Assembly: GCA_002633005.1 (NCBI GenBank)
Contig: NMRA01001213.1
Coordinates: 1-39,600 of the forward strand
Reading direction: 5' to 3'
Source of the DNA: Phoronis australis
Taxonomy: Eukaryota; Phoronida; Phoronidae
Length of the DNA: 39,600 bases
Of the stretch, positions 19,552 to 30,700 are shown piece by piece; positions within the stretch are counted from its first letter, which is position 1; every line of letters begins with the position of its first letter. Both the position numbers and the translations under genes were made by a program. The notes under the pieces are model-generated. The model did not search any database, was not told where the DNA came from, and saw nothing but the letters and a program-made list of their open reading frames with translations.

Positions 19552-21417
19552 ACACCCTAAAATTGAATGAGTTTACTAATTGCATGCAATTACAGCAAAG
19601 TGGATGCTCATATACCGACGGCGTGCTTAGATAAAATGTTAAATGGAATAATAATTTCGAACTGTAGCTACGAGGCGTATTTAGACATAACAATCAAGAA
19701 ACATTTAAAAGTTACAGTCAAACTGCATGAAAGTCCAAAAATATCGCTGGACGTGTTGACGACGGCAGGTGTTTTCAAGCGGGAATTGGCAATTCTACAC
19801 ATAGTTATCGCATTTGATAACCTCTTCATCTGCCCATTGAAAATTATTCCATTTCCTATCATTAGTAAATAGAAAACCGTTTATTTTGGGACTAAATAAC
19901 ATTAATAACGGGTTCATCATTAACGCAGATTTTAACATTATCAATGGCAAAAGATAGGATCGGTTCTATAGGGTCGGTTGTATAGGGTCACCCGTCATAC
20001 ATCCTTTTCCAGAGCTTGACTTTCGGAATTCGTAAAAAGCTTAACATATGTTTCTTCGGATTAAAATCACAATAATACTTGATTCGAGTCTTTACACCAA
20101 GGTGTAATACTCAGAAAATAAATTATTCGAAGTAACGGCCCTCTTTACCACAGGAACTTCTACAGAGAGAAGTCCAGTTGAACGCCAGCTTAAGGGTACA
20201 TGAGTAACAAAAATGTACCTCCGCTATGAAAGAAACGATGTCCATTAGGTCGAAATAAAGTGTCCTTAAAAACAACTATTCCGGGAACTACCGCTAGACT
20301 AGTGCTGAGACTGAACAAGCAGTAGGTACCGAGACTAAGGCTGCCAGACGAGTGAAACTCCAGAGTCAAAACCAGATAGACCTACACGTTAGCCACCAAA
20401 CTGGAAAGTGCGTATCTTGGAACACATATAATTGTGTTTAACATCCGAGTAATCAAACATTGCTAAGTTCAGCTAATCGTTTGGCCGCGTTCACACAGTT
20501 TACGCCTTTCGACATCACTTTTCGGCTTAGGTATGCCCAAAAATGACGGGATATTATTATGAAGCTGCATAATGGCTGTCAGAATTATACACGCCGTATC
20601 AACACCGTGTCACCATTCTTATCGCACAATTTCTAAAGCTACTGCATAGTCTAAAATAAGTTTTACACGACAACGTGTTGTTTGTAAGGTAAAATGGCTG
20701 CTTAGAAACGCAGGCGAAGGTGTGCCAATAATGCTGCGTTCTGATTAGTGAGTTAAGTCGCCAGTCATAATCTTGGCGATAGGTCAATTGGTAGTACTGC
20801 CCTCATGTGAAGGGAATCACCACGTATACATGTACCTCGTTAAACGTTTAAGATGGTGGCCGAAACAGTGGATTCGTGTATCGTCAAAATGATAGAAGTT
20901 GCTATTGGCTGACCTTGTACGTACAGTAGTAAACGATAGCAAAGCTACATGCATGGAGCCAATGAAAGCACATGTCAAATGTTCACCTGTGCACTAGCTA
21001 AAGCAACGGGACCATACTAGTAAAAATTACATGGCCCGGGTTGCCTTCCATGAAGACAAGACTCTTGTAAATAAGGCTAGTGATATCACTTGCTCCGTTT
21101 GCATGGCGATATCACGAGAAATCTGACTTGATATTGCGCTATCGCGAGAGTAGTGCGGCTACCTACCACAACTCTGTTGGCCTACTGCGCGTAGGATCAC
21201 AGGCACGCGCTCGTGTTGATAAACTACGTTCTGATCTAAAACTTTTCAGAAGATAAAAAGGACTTTATGACGTTAGCATTACCGGAAAAATAACGAGTAG
21301 CCCATTAGATTGAGTGCCTCCGAACTGTTATGTAGTGTGAGGAATGGGAAAACGTCTTTGGTCTTTGAGTCAAGTCTTCACTGATACTAGCATCTACTTC
21401 TGTATCAACTTCTCTAG
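19552..21417. other. Region upstream of the cysteine-rich gene, no exon identified
   Basis: A 101-codon frame at 19567-19872 has no domain and no splice support. At about 20775-20820 there is a half tRNA-like patch: an A-box-like TAGGTCAATTGG followed by a 4-5 base-pair stem around CATGTGA. No B box follows, so it may be a decayed tRNA-derived fragment. Missing 5' exons of the gene at 21418 could lie here. Confidence 0.35.
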
Positions 21418-21521
21418 GTGTCTAGGGATACTTGACAGATCGCCTGGGTCTATTGAAGGCTGCAATATTGAGAGGTCCGAACAGCTTAATTGTGTGACTG
21501 CCATTAGCAATTGCCCAAAAG
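21418..21521 (+). CDS. Cysteine-rich secreted-type protein, first visible exon
   Basis: The exon is 104 bases with acceptor CTTCTCTAG and a consensus donor (AAAAG then GTAAGT). It encodes 34 residues with four cysteines (CLGILDRSPGSIEGC, later NC and NCPK). One base is left over, and it completes a Glu codon with the first two bases of 24153-24296. The frame is also open back to an ATG at 21344 (MGKRLWSLSQVFTD...), so this could be the first exon. That start lacks a hydrophobic signal peptide, which argues for an earlier exon. The intron to the next exon is about 2.6 kb and contains transposon copy 3. Confidence 0.55.
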
Positions 21522-21747
21522 GTAAGTACAAATTTCAACAATTTGCAGCATTCCAGCGTGTTTTTCATGAAATGTACAAAATTCCATGATCAATATTTGA
21601 TCCTTGCACACTACTAATTGACAGTGTTATCTAATGGAGTTTTTTCTACAAAGTAATCACGCATGTACCTCAGTCAAAATAAATTTGAAGTGTTCGACCT
21701 GGAATGAAACAGTATACAAACGTACTTTATTTTCACTAAATCTACTA

Positions 21748-23094
21748 AGGTGAATGTCACCAAAGAACAACCCGTTTTGTATCAATTTACGTGAGTGGAT
21801 GCACTCAGTAACATCAAGATCAGTTTTTTACGTGGCAACAGACGACAGACGGAGGTGCTGAAATTAACCAATGACGTAGGTTCTGACTAACACAGTCTGT
21901 TCAGCAGTGCACAACACGCTAACTTGTGTCAGCTTATTGCTTCACTTCATAGCTTTACACCAGTAAATCATCTTTATTCGATGCAGAACCCTTACAAATG
22001 CAGTGAGTTTTTCAACAAACAACTTATTTCATTTCGTTATTAAGGATTTATAGACATTTTAGTGAACCATAGCCTACAAAGTTAGGTAAGCCAACTTACC
22101 GAGGACGGTTGCGGTAATTAAGTTTGGTTCTGTTCGTTGAGAAATTATAATTATGCTTCCGTCAAATACAGACAAGAGAGCATAGCTGTGTGTTGTGATT
22201 TTAGATTTGCGAATTTTTTCAAGTCTAAAGACAAAAACACTCGGTATAACCCAGTGGCTCGGAACCAGATCGCGGACTAGAGACGTACGAACATAAAACA
22301 TCCGAGTTCGTCGGCTACTAAAGTTGAAAACTGGACTTCCAGTCACGAAAAATCAAACCTATTGAACCAAAGAAATAATGTGCACGTGAATATTTTGGTG
22401 AATTGGCCGCAAAATGTAAGGTTGTACAATAACAATGATTCGAATAATGAATATATACCTAAATAAAGATTCCCCTAACATCAGACCATAACATATAATT
22501 TCGAGTTATTGTTTCACAACAGCTTAATGTCGGCAAACATTGGATGCGCTCACACGTCCTCGGGTGCCCGGTCAATTACAGTTTTAATGCATCTGAAGTC
22601 ATTACACAAGTTGATTTATTCGTTGTTGGTTTCTCAATATTTGCACTCATGAACACTCCAAAGGCATTACAAATTGTATCAGCATGTACTTCATTTTTAA
22701 GTTTATATTGGTTAGAGTGAGAATAAGTCATATTGGAACAGAAATAGACCGGTCACAGACACGGAAATATGTCACAGCCTCATCCTTGAAATTAATAACG
22801 GCGTGCTTTTCATTCTTTACTGCCGCGAGCTTGTTCTGAAGCATTTCGGTTTCCCGGGAATATCGAAAAAACGATATACCCGCTTTCCTCGCAGCTTCAT
22901 GGTTCGAGAACGATACACCAAACCAGAGTGGCACACACTCAGCTCAAGAACGACGGACGTCGCTGCGTCCTTTACTCACCTTCCTCACAAGTTAATGCAG
23001 CACCTGTCGGCGAGATGAGCTCAACCGCAAACGAGGTGATGTGGATATAGACCGATTAAGGCGGTAAAAAAACGATATAAATCGGGTGTCTCTT
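21748..23094 (+). mobile_element. Kolobok-like TTAA element, copy 3, internally deleted
   Basis: Aligns to copy 2 from its left end (AGGTGAATGTCACC) to its right end (GGGTGTCTCT then TTAA at 23095-23098). The left target site has decayed to ACTA. Relative to copy 2 it lacks the ballast-like frame and the end of the THAP exon: sequence matching 18482 jumps at about 22747 to sequence matching about 18862. It is the most diverged of the three copies, so probably the oldest, and it sits in an intron of the cysteine-rich gene. Confidence 0.75.
22728..22934 (-). pseudogene. Decayed THAP exon in copy 3
   Basis: Matches the THAP exon at 18695-19057: SNHEAARKAGISFFRYSRET corresponds to SNYEAARKAGTSFFRFPREP. 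The first zinc cysteines have been lost (WFGVSFSN in place of WCVVPACSN), the tryptophan is lost (QNKLAAV for RKWLAAV), and the C-terminal box is deleted. It cannot fold a zinc-bound THAP domain. Confidence 0.75.
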
Positions 23095-23117
23095 TTAATT
23101 TGATTGCAACCATACAG
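22950..23117 (+). repeat. 168-bp segment duplicated across the gap at 23118, first copy
   Basis: Contains the right end of copy 3 and its flank to CAACCATACAG. It is repeated at 23119-23284 with about two substitutions and a two-base deletion, directly after the N. Confidence 0.88.
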
Positions 23118-23118
23118 N

Positions 23119-23284
23119 ACGACGGACGTCGCTGCGTCGTTTACTCACCTTCCTCACAAGTTAATGCAGCACCTGTCGGCGAGATGAGCTCAACTGCAAA
23201 CGAGGTGATGTGGATATAGACCGATTAAGGCGGTAAAAAAACGATATAAATCGGGTGTCTTTTAATTTGATTGCAACCATACAG
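23119..23284 (+). repeat. 168-bp segment duplicated across the gap, second copy
   Basis: Begins at the first base after the N and matches 22950-23117 almost perfectly, including transposon right end and flanking host sequence. Because flank is included, this is not a second transposition but a haplotype overlap or a local tandem duplication. Confidence 0.88.
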
Positions 23285-23794
23285 TTTTTGCGTACAAACA
23301 GTACTGCGACAATATTCCATCAACATCAGTTTTTCTCAAACACAGTCACAAGGTGGAGCAGGTTAGCCTGTTCTATGACCTTTGTTTGTGTTTCCACACA
23401 GAAGAAAGATTAGTATCATATACAAATTGGCACCGACAATAATTGTAAATTGACCTGTTTCTGTTCAAGTCTCTTGTGTAACATGCCATAGTCAAAGGTT
23501 GGTTCCGTTGTAGATCAACAAAACACTGTAACATACAATTGATTCGAACTAGCAGCCGCATCCGGAATTCAATCCTTTTTTCTTGCAAAGACGGAAAACG
23601 CATTTTATGATTGTTCTATTTTTTTGAAGATTAAGCATGCTTCCCACATACTTTTGTAATGATTCGAAATGGAAATCAACGAAACTGGTAGGCGTGAATC
23701 TGTAGCTAAATATTCTCACTGTGTGTGCTTTTTGTCCCACTGTATCGGAGAATTACTTGTCTGTGCAAAATGCGTCGACTTAGATTAATTTGAA

Positions 23795-24159
23795 ACTGGA
23801 TTTGGTTATGGAAAGATATTATTCATTCTTACTCAGTCATTTTTATTACGCTACATAATCTAGCGAGCAGATGTATTTTACCGGAGAAAAAACTGCTCAC
23901 TCAATCCGTAGATAAGCTTCAAAAAGAAAGTTTTAATGTTTTTACATTTATCCCAGTTCTTGAACTTTTTCATACCGAAGAGTCACTAAAACTGGAATCT
24001 CTCACCGATAACATTTTTTCAAAGGCGTTCATCCCAGGAGTGAATTTAATCATTGATTGCTTCTACGGAATGCTTTCCAGGTTTGACGTAATAAAACAAG
24101 AGATACATGTAAGCAGTATATGTCAAAGTCAGTTTACCGTTTTCTTGAACAGAATGTAA
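23795..24159 (+). other. 121-codon open frame of unclear status
   Basis: The frame stays open from 23795 to a TAA at 24157-24159 with no ATG near its start. A strong acceptor (TTCATTCTTACTCAG) at about 23838 and a donor-like GTAAGC at about 24111 lie in it. The peptide contains ELFHTEESLKLESLTDNIF and looks coding in composition, but its exit phase does not fit the exon at 24153. It is an alternative exon, an unrelated gene piece, or chance. Confidence 0.2.
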
Positions 24160-24296
24160 AGATAGCAGTGGTCGCACTCACAAGCAGAACGAAGTGTGGG
24201 AGGAGTTAAAGTACGGGGTTCTACATGATTGTGAATGTAAAGTCCCAATCCCATGGATTCCTCAAATGCCACCTACAGGAATGTGCAATCCACGAG
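24153..24296 (+). CDS. Cysteine-rich protein, exon with fibronectin type I-like module
   Basis: The exon is 144 bases with acceptor TTTTCTTGAACAG and donor CACGAG then GTATAC. An in-frame TGA just upstream fixes the acceptor. It encodes CKDSSGRTHKQNEVWEELKY, then VLHDCECK and GMCNPR. Spacing is C, about 25 residues, C-x-C, then a fourth C, with G, H and a central W as in fibronectin type I fingers (C-D-G-x2-Y-x-G-x2-W...C-x-C). A von Willebrand type C module is the main alternative. Such modules are extracellular, so the product is probably secreted or a matrix protein. Confidence 0.62.
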
Positions 24297-25286
24297 GTAT
24301 ACACTTTTAGTCATTTAATATACAACATTTGAATGAACAGATAATTTCTCATTTCATTACCTAATGTGGAACGTTAGAGGGTTGCAATAATTAGTCAATT
24401 ATTAAACATTAATGAGAACTTGGGTTATTTTCAGAAACAGCGTCAAAGAACTTAATTATCATCATCTCGAGTTAACCTTTATATACATGTATGGCACGTA
24501 CGAAAAAAGATAAGAACTTTCCAATAAGAACAAATTGGAAGAATGGTTGTTATGAACGAATTTGAGTAAGAATAAGATACTCATAGTCACGTTTTATGCT
24601 TATCCGATTACCACTTAAAGAGACATGGAACGCGAAAACTTGTCAGAAATTTCTTTTAAACAATTCCTGGCGAACGGTACCTTCACGCAACGTCTAGTAC
24701 AGAGTAATGTAATTCACTGACTCCTGTGAGGAAAGTTCCACAAAAATTCCAAAAATTCACAATTTTTGAAAGACTCGCGAAGGAAAAACTCTGTGGTAAC
24801 TTCAAAGTTTCTAATCTCATCACAAATGATAAATGCGCGCATGCACTCACAGCCAGTTGCTTGAGGCCAAAGGTCACATTTTCCATATAAAGGAAATGTG
24901 CTACGTTCACGTCTTGCCACTCCACATAAGGAGACGTGCTTTACCTTGTGGGAGAAAAATGGACAAAGTGGCAAGCAGTTGACAGATCGTTTTTTTGAAA
25001 TTTGAAACTAAAATCACATGCTTTGATATCAACAGAAATTAATCAACTTCACGAACAAACCCTAAAAATACCTGGTGTGCAGGTTGCATTCTGTTTCAGT
25101 GGAAGAGAAGTACTTTCAATATTGCAATTTAGTCTGTTTATGGCGTTCCTGGCCTCTCTAAGTAAACGCATACAGTATTAAAAAAATATTACTTTCTACC
25201 GATTTGGTTCGGACAGCACACAACAGTCAGTGATCATTATGTAGGCTAAATTATCACTCGATTGATTATCATGTCTTTATCTTAAG

Positions 25287-25444
25287 GTTGCGCTGGTCCA
25301 TGCAGTCGTCAAATGCGCTACGGCGAACAGTATTACAAGGTACTTGATGGCAACAGATACGTGTGCGGGTGCTACGAAGGGCCATCTTCCAATTTAGAGA
25401 ATGACTCTTCCCTTTCGCACATTTTGTGTGCTATTCTTCGTTAG
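25287..25444 (+). CDS. Cysteine-rich protein, terminal exon with second FN1-like module
   Basis: Acceptor TTATCTTAAG. The first two bases complete a Gly codon with the previous exon. It encodes CAGPCSRQMRYGEQYYKVLD, then YVCGCYEG and ILCAILR, stopping at 25442-25444. Y-G-E-x-Y-Y and the C-x-C pair again fit a fibronectin type I-like or von Willebrand C-like fold, with the last cysteine six residues before the stop. The three exons together give about 133 residues with eleven or more cysteines. The 5' end is missing, so signal peptide and full size are unknown. Confidence 0.65.
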
Positions 25445-25859
25445 CAAACATTCAGAGTTTGCACATTGACTTGTAAAGAATGAAAAGATGTCAATACAAA
25501 AAGTGTGCTAACTATTGGTCTGGTGTCAAGTGTCTGAAAGATCAAGATAATAGTGAACAATGCCTCCCACCATCACTTTCAAAACACCTTAAGTTCGAAA
25601 GTGTCATGCATGTACGTGCGACATTTCAAACGACAGGGGCATTCATTTATGTTTTTGTTGCGTCTATTAAAGTACAATTTCTAAAGTTGGTTCAATTATT
25701 ATATATGTACTAGTTAATAAGTATTGGAACTCGCAACTGCTGTTTTGCTCAATTTAAGTAACCGGGTTGCATTTTGCGGTAGTCGTAAAAACGGTGCGAA
25801 TGTAAACAGTTGAATTCAAAGATAGCCATTTATTAAAGTGAACATGTTGTTCTAATTCA

Positions 25860-25865
25860 AATAAA
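25860..25865 (+). terminator. Possible polyadenylation signal AATAAA
   Basis: This AATAAA lies about 415 bases after the stop of the cysteine-rich gene. No nearer AATAAA is seen downstream of that stop on this strand. Confidence 0.35.
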
Positions 25866-26585
25866 CATTCTCCAGTTTCATGAGATTAACCGATTCCATT
25901 TTCTTTCTTGTTTTCCACGTACTCAGGTGGACGTGTTAAGACAGAGGATTTGCAGAGTAACATTCTTTATTACGTTTTGCTCCACCAGAATCCACACGCT
26001 AATGACTCATCGATCTGCGCGCGCATCTCGTGTAATCTCGAAGTGCAGTTAGCAGTGAATTAGCATCGTGTATTCCCAGTCGAGGCTAAGGATTGGATAG
26101 AGTAACAAAACGTCTCGACTGCACCACGACAATGACAAATGTAACTTCTAAATATGCGAGCAAAGGTAATGCTAAATTGATCCGATGCAAGGCGCTCAAC
26201 GCTTGCTAAATAAAAACATATAAATGCACGAAGTACACCCAACGTTGTACTAAATATTGAACACAAACGGTTACAAGCATACTGCAAATTAGTCGGTAAA
26301 CCAAAGATTAAACAAATTTGTGAAAACGTTTTGAATAAAATAAGGTCATGAACCTAACCTTATCTTAAAGGGGACGTCTTGAATTCAAAGAAGGACGCGC
26401 CTCTTTCCGGCTCAGCATTTTACTATCAAGCTTTGTTTCACATAAAATTCACAGATACAGAAATGTAAATATATATCTTATTCATTGAGGCGTGGAATAT
26501 GTTGCAAGCAGTTTATCCAATTCAATCCGACATCTTTTTGGTCACACCACGTGACCTAATGAATACAAGTCCTAAAAGATTTCTG
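25866..26585. other. Intergenic stretch, nothing identified
   Basis: No spliced exon or shared repeat. A TTAAAGGGGAC word near 26365 resembles a Kolobok terminus, but no matching inverted end was found. Confidence 0.35.
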
Positions 26586-26660
26586 ACCACCTACCAGGAC
26601 TCGAACAAAGAACCTTCTGCTCAGCGTGCAGAGGCTCAAGCCTCTAGACGATCGGGTTCC
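26586..26660 (-). repeat. tRNA-like sequence, possible SINE head
   Basis: On the minus strand there is a B-box match (TTGTTCGAGTCC), a perfect 5-bp anticodon-type stem (TCTGC/GCAGA) closing a 7-base loop, and upstream a GTCTAGAGG A-box-like word. The T stem (CTTTG/CCTGG) pairs poorly and the acceptor ends do not pair, so this is not a functional tRNA. It fits a tRNA-derived SINE head. It lies inside a 182-codon plus-strand frame (26499-27047) that I therefore do not accept as a gene. Confidence 0.45.
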
Positions 26661-27250
26661 GGTCGGGGACAGAAATCTTTTCGGACTCATGACGTGACCA
26701 ACAAAAAATGGCGGATTGAACGGGATAAACTGCTTGCAAAATATACAAAAATGTTTGCACTGATTTTACTGCAGTGTGCCATCATATACCCTCATGATCA
26801 AGGTTTCATTGAAATACTTCAACAAAGAATCGTGTTCCACAATACATTCGCAGCATTTCACAGCGCGATTGAAAAGTTATCCACAGCGCTTCAACCTCAC
26901 ATACCACGCGCATGGAAACTAAAAAAAAATGTAGTACGTTTTCCTATTATTCAGAGAGTTACATTCAGTTTTCTCAATCCCGTTAGTCGCCGTAGCCCTG
27001 AATTAAAATATCTTCGAGCCCCAGATATTGTCTCTGCTTCAGAATGAGTCGTTTTGCATTCAAGAATCGCGATTGTTTGTGATTGGAACATAGTTCATTT
27101 GCACACAATGCAATCAATGTTTTAAGAACTATTCAACTTTTTCACACCCTTTAAAGGGTTACTAAATGGAATAAAAACACATTTTATTTATGCCAGTTCC
27201 GCCTCATAAGTAGGCATTCAGAGTAGTAAACTGTATGTAAGTTGTGAACC

Positions 27251-27314
27251 AGATTTCGGAATGGTGAAAATTCGGAGTAATAAGCCTTCAGAGTAGTGAA
27301 CATTCGGAATAAAT
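27251..27314 (-). repeat. 16-bp minisatellite, inverted, decayed
   Basis: Read on the minus strand, units such as ATTCCGAATGTTCACT, ACTCTGAAGGCTTATT and ACTCCGAATTTTCACC match the ACTCCGAAGGTTCACT family at 14504 and 38891. It lies about 160 bases before the 9-kb array. Confidence 0.8.
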
Positions 27315-27469
27315 GCATGTAACCTCAGGAATCTCGTCCATCAAGTTCGTTGCTCACATGAAGTCTGCGAGGTTGTGCCCAATTGACAGTGATTTACAAG
27401 AGAAGACTTTTATTCACTAAACAAAAAATTTTATTCAATCCAAATTCTACGTATTTTATTCTTATTCTT

Positions 27470-27660
27470 CTTATTACTCTGCGCGTGTAAGCGCAGAGCT
27501 GTTGTTCCTGGGTTTTCTTCAATTTTATTTTTATTACCCTGCGCGTGCAAGCGCAGAGTCCTGTTGTTCCTGGGTTTTCTTCAATTTTATTCTTATTCGT
27601 ATTACTCTGCTCTTTAAAGCGCAGAGTTTTGTTGTTCTACGTATTTTATCTTTTTTATTC
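27470..27660 (+). repeat. Hairpin-bearing ~61-bp tandem repeat, three units
   Basis: Each unit has the hairpin ACTCTGCGC, a six-base loop (GTGTAA or GTGCAA), GCGCAGAGT, then TGTTGTTCCTGGGTTTTC and TTCAATTTTATT. The third unit has a mutated arm. Spacing is 61-64 bases. The same unit reappears at 32600-32830 and singly near 31312, 33999 and 34055. Confidence 0.88.
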
Positions 27661-27789
27661 TTATTCTTCTTATTCTTCCTTCCTTTTCACATTGTTATTA
27701 CTGTTATATCGATTCACTTACAAGAATCATATTCACTGTAGTGGATACGATCATCAAGGGATTTCTATTGATGATATACATGTAGTTTT

Positions 27790-30700
27790 GACCCAAAATG
27801 CACCGGAATGACCTGAGATGGGTCAAGGAGTGCTTTTTTACAAAATGCTTCTTTTTCTACAGGTTTTTAGATAGACTTTTCGAATTTTGGTCACAAGTAG
27901 ACACTAGAAATATGCATCAGACATTTTTTTGGAATTCCAATCAGATGAATGGAATTGAGTTTCCGGGTCAAAGGTCATTCAGTGCAAAATTGATTTTTGA
28001 GCTAGACCTTAGATAACCATACATATGATTAACATTCAAAAAGGAAGTTCAGTCAAAAACTTTTGGGTCACTAGGTGCAACTTAAGGGTCATCAAGTGCC
28101 GTTTTCTGTTAAATTTCAGACTTTTTCAATCAGCTTGTACTTAAATGATAACAAGCAGGTACTAGAGAAGTGCATCCGAAATTTACTTGGAGTTTAACTC
28201 AGATCAAGGGAATCGATATTCCGGGTTAAAGGGCATAAATTCAAAAGTGATTTTTGAGCTAGACCTTCCCTAATCACGCATATGATCAATATTCATAAAG
28301 AAGTTCAGTCACAAACTTTGGTGTCACTAAGTGCAAGTTTGGGGTCATTAAGTGCATTTTTCTGTTAAAGTTAAGACTTTTTCAGTCAGCATGTACTTAC
28401 CTGATGCAAGAGTGAGAGCGTTCATATTCATGATGGTTCAACCAAGTGTCGATCGAATTCTATTGATCACGTGGATTTGACTCAAAATGCACCGTGTTGA
28501 CCCGAAAAGGTCAAGGAGTGCATTCTGTCGAATTGCTTCTTCTTCGACAGGTTATTAGATAGATTCTCCCGATTTTGATAACAAGCAGGCACTAGAGAAA
28601 TGCATCCGCAATTTACGAGGATTTTAAATCGGATCAAGGGAACCGAGTTTCCGGGTCAAAGGTCGTTAAGTGCAAAAGTGATTAAGTGCAGTTTTCTGTT
28701 AAATTTATGACTTTGTCAATCAGCTTGTACTTAAATGATGCATTAGGGAGAGCGTTTGTTCATGGCGGTTCAAACAATTGCCGATCAAATTTCATTGATC
28801 ACATGGATTTGCTTCTCAGTGTACCGGATTGACGCAAAAAGGGGCCAAGGAGTGCATTCCATCAAATTGCTTCTTCTTCTACAGGTATTTAAATAGAATC
28901 TCCGAATTTTGATAACAACTAGGCACTAGATAAGTGCATCCGAAATTCACTTGGCATTTCAATTGGATCAAGGGAACTGAGTTTCCGGGTCTAAGGTCAT
29001 TCAGTGCAAAACTGGTTTTTGAGCTAGACCTTACATAATCACGTATCTCATTTTCATACGTAAAAGAAATTCAGTCACGAACTTTGGAGTCATTAGGTGC
29101 AACTGTGGGGTCATTAAATGCAGTTTTCTGTCGATATTCTAACTTTTCACTCTCGCTCTTTCATAGTTAGCAGGGTCATGTATTTTTTTCACGCATGGGA
29201 TGCAAATTCTATGCAATGTAATGCCCCTATACTTCACTGTGCACCACGCGCAGAGTTGTAAGTGCGCATACGCAATTGCATTCTAGCTCTTCTCATTCTT
29301 GTTTTTGTCCCTTCCTTTTCCGATTATTGCTCTTACATCGATTCGTTGACAACAATCATATTCATTGTGGTTGATAAGATGATCAAGAGATTTTTATTAA
29401 TTATAATGTTTTGACCCAAAATGCACCTGAATGACCAGAAATAAATCAAGAAGTGCATTTCGTAAAGATGCTTCTTCTACGGGTTTTTGAGATAGACACT
29501 TCAAATTTTGTCAACAAGTACGCCTAAGAAACTGCTTCAGAAATTTACATGGACTTCCATTCGTACTAAGGGAACCGAGTTTCAGGGTCAAAGGTCATTA
29601 AGTGCAAAAGTGATGTTTGAGCTAGACCTTTCATAATAACGCAAATGTTTTCCAGTGTTGAATGAAGTTTAACAACAAACTTTTGTGTCATTAGGTGCAA
29701 CTTTGGGGTCATTAAGTGCAATTTTGTGCCAAATTTTAGACTTTTTTAATTAGCTAGTACTTACATTTCGTCTTAGAGAGAACGTTCATTTTCATGGTAG
29801 TTCGACCATTTGCCAGTCAAATTCTATTGCTCATATGAGTATGACCCAAAATGCACCGAAATGAACCAAAATGGGCCAAGGAGTGCATTCCGTCAAAATG
29901 CTTCTACGGGATTTTAGACAGAATCTTTGAATTTTGTTAGCAAATAGGTACTAAAGAAGTGCATCCGGAATTTACTTGGAATTCTAATTGGATCTAGGGA
30001 ACGAGTGTCCAGGTCAATGGTCATTAAGTGCAGAAGTCATTTTTGAGCTACATGTTTCATTATTACGCATGTGACTTACATTTATAAAGGAAGTTCAGAC
30101 AGACACTCTGGGGTCATTAGGTGCATTTTAGGGGTCATTAACTGCAGTTTTCTGTTAAATTTCCGACATTTTCAATCAGCTCGTACTTACATGAAGCATA
30201 CGGGAGAGCGCTCACACCAAGGACATCTCTCTTTTTCACAAAAACAACGCAAACTCTAAACTCCGTTACACGGCTATAACTTCCCATGCACGTGCGTACA
30301 ACACGCGAAGAGTTGTAAGTGCGCATAGGCAATTGCGTTCTAGTTCTTATTTTTATTCTTCTTATTCTTCCTTCTCCAAATTTTTATTAGTCTTACACCG
30401 ATTTGTTGGCAACAATCATATTCATTGTGATTGATACCACGATAAAGGGATTTTTATTAATTATAATGTTTTGACCCAAAATGCACCCGAATGACCCGAA
30501 ACGGGACATGGAGTGCATTCCATCAAAATGCTTTTTCTTTTTTTAGATAGACTCTTCAAAGTTTCTCAACAAGTACACCCTTAAAAACTGCATCTGAAAT
30601 TTACGTGGAATGAAGGGAACTGAGTTTCCGGGTCAAAGGTCATTAAGTGCAAACGTGATTTTTGAGCTACACCTTTGAAAATCTCGCATGTGATTACTAT

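Noticed and set aside
20775-20830. tRNA gene
   Set aside because: There is an A-box-like word and a small stem, but no B box and no acceptor stem. At most a fragment.
26499-27047. Longest ATG-started frame in the window (182 codons, plus strand)
   Set aside because: It runs through a tRNA-like/SINE sequence on the opposite strand, has no domain, and codon composition changes along it. Likely chance.
26365-27160. A further TTAA element between TTAAAGGGGAC near 26365 and CCCTTTAA near 27155
   Set aside because: The two putative ends do not match beyond the first few bases (AGGGGACGTC against AGGGTGTGAA).
27502-28016. Several frames of 70-90 codons in the arrays, also near 32693, 33805 and 35285
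   Set aside because: They start at the repeated AATGCACCGGAAG word or in T-rich spacers and differ in frame between units. They are a by-product of the repeats.
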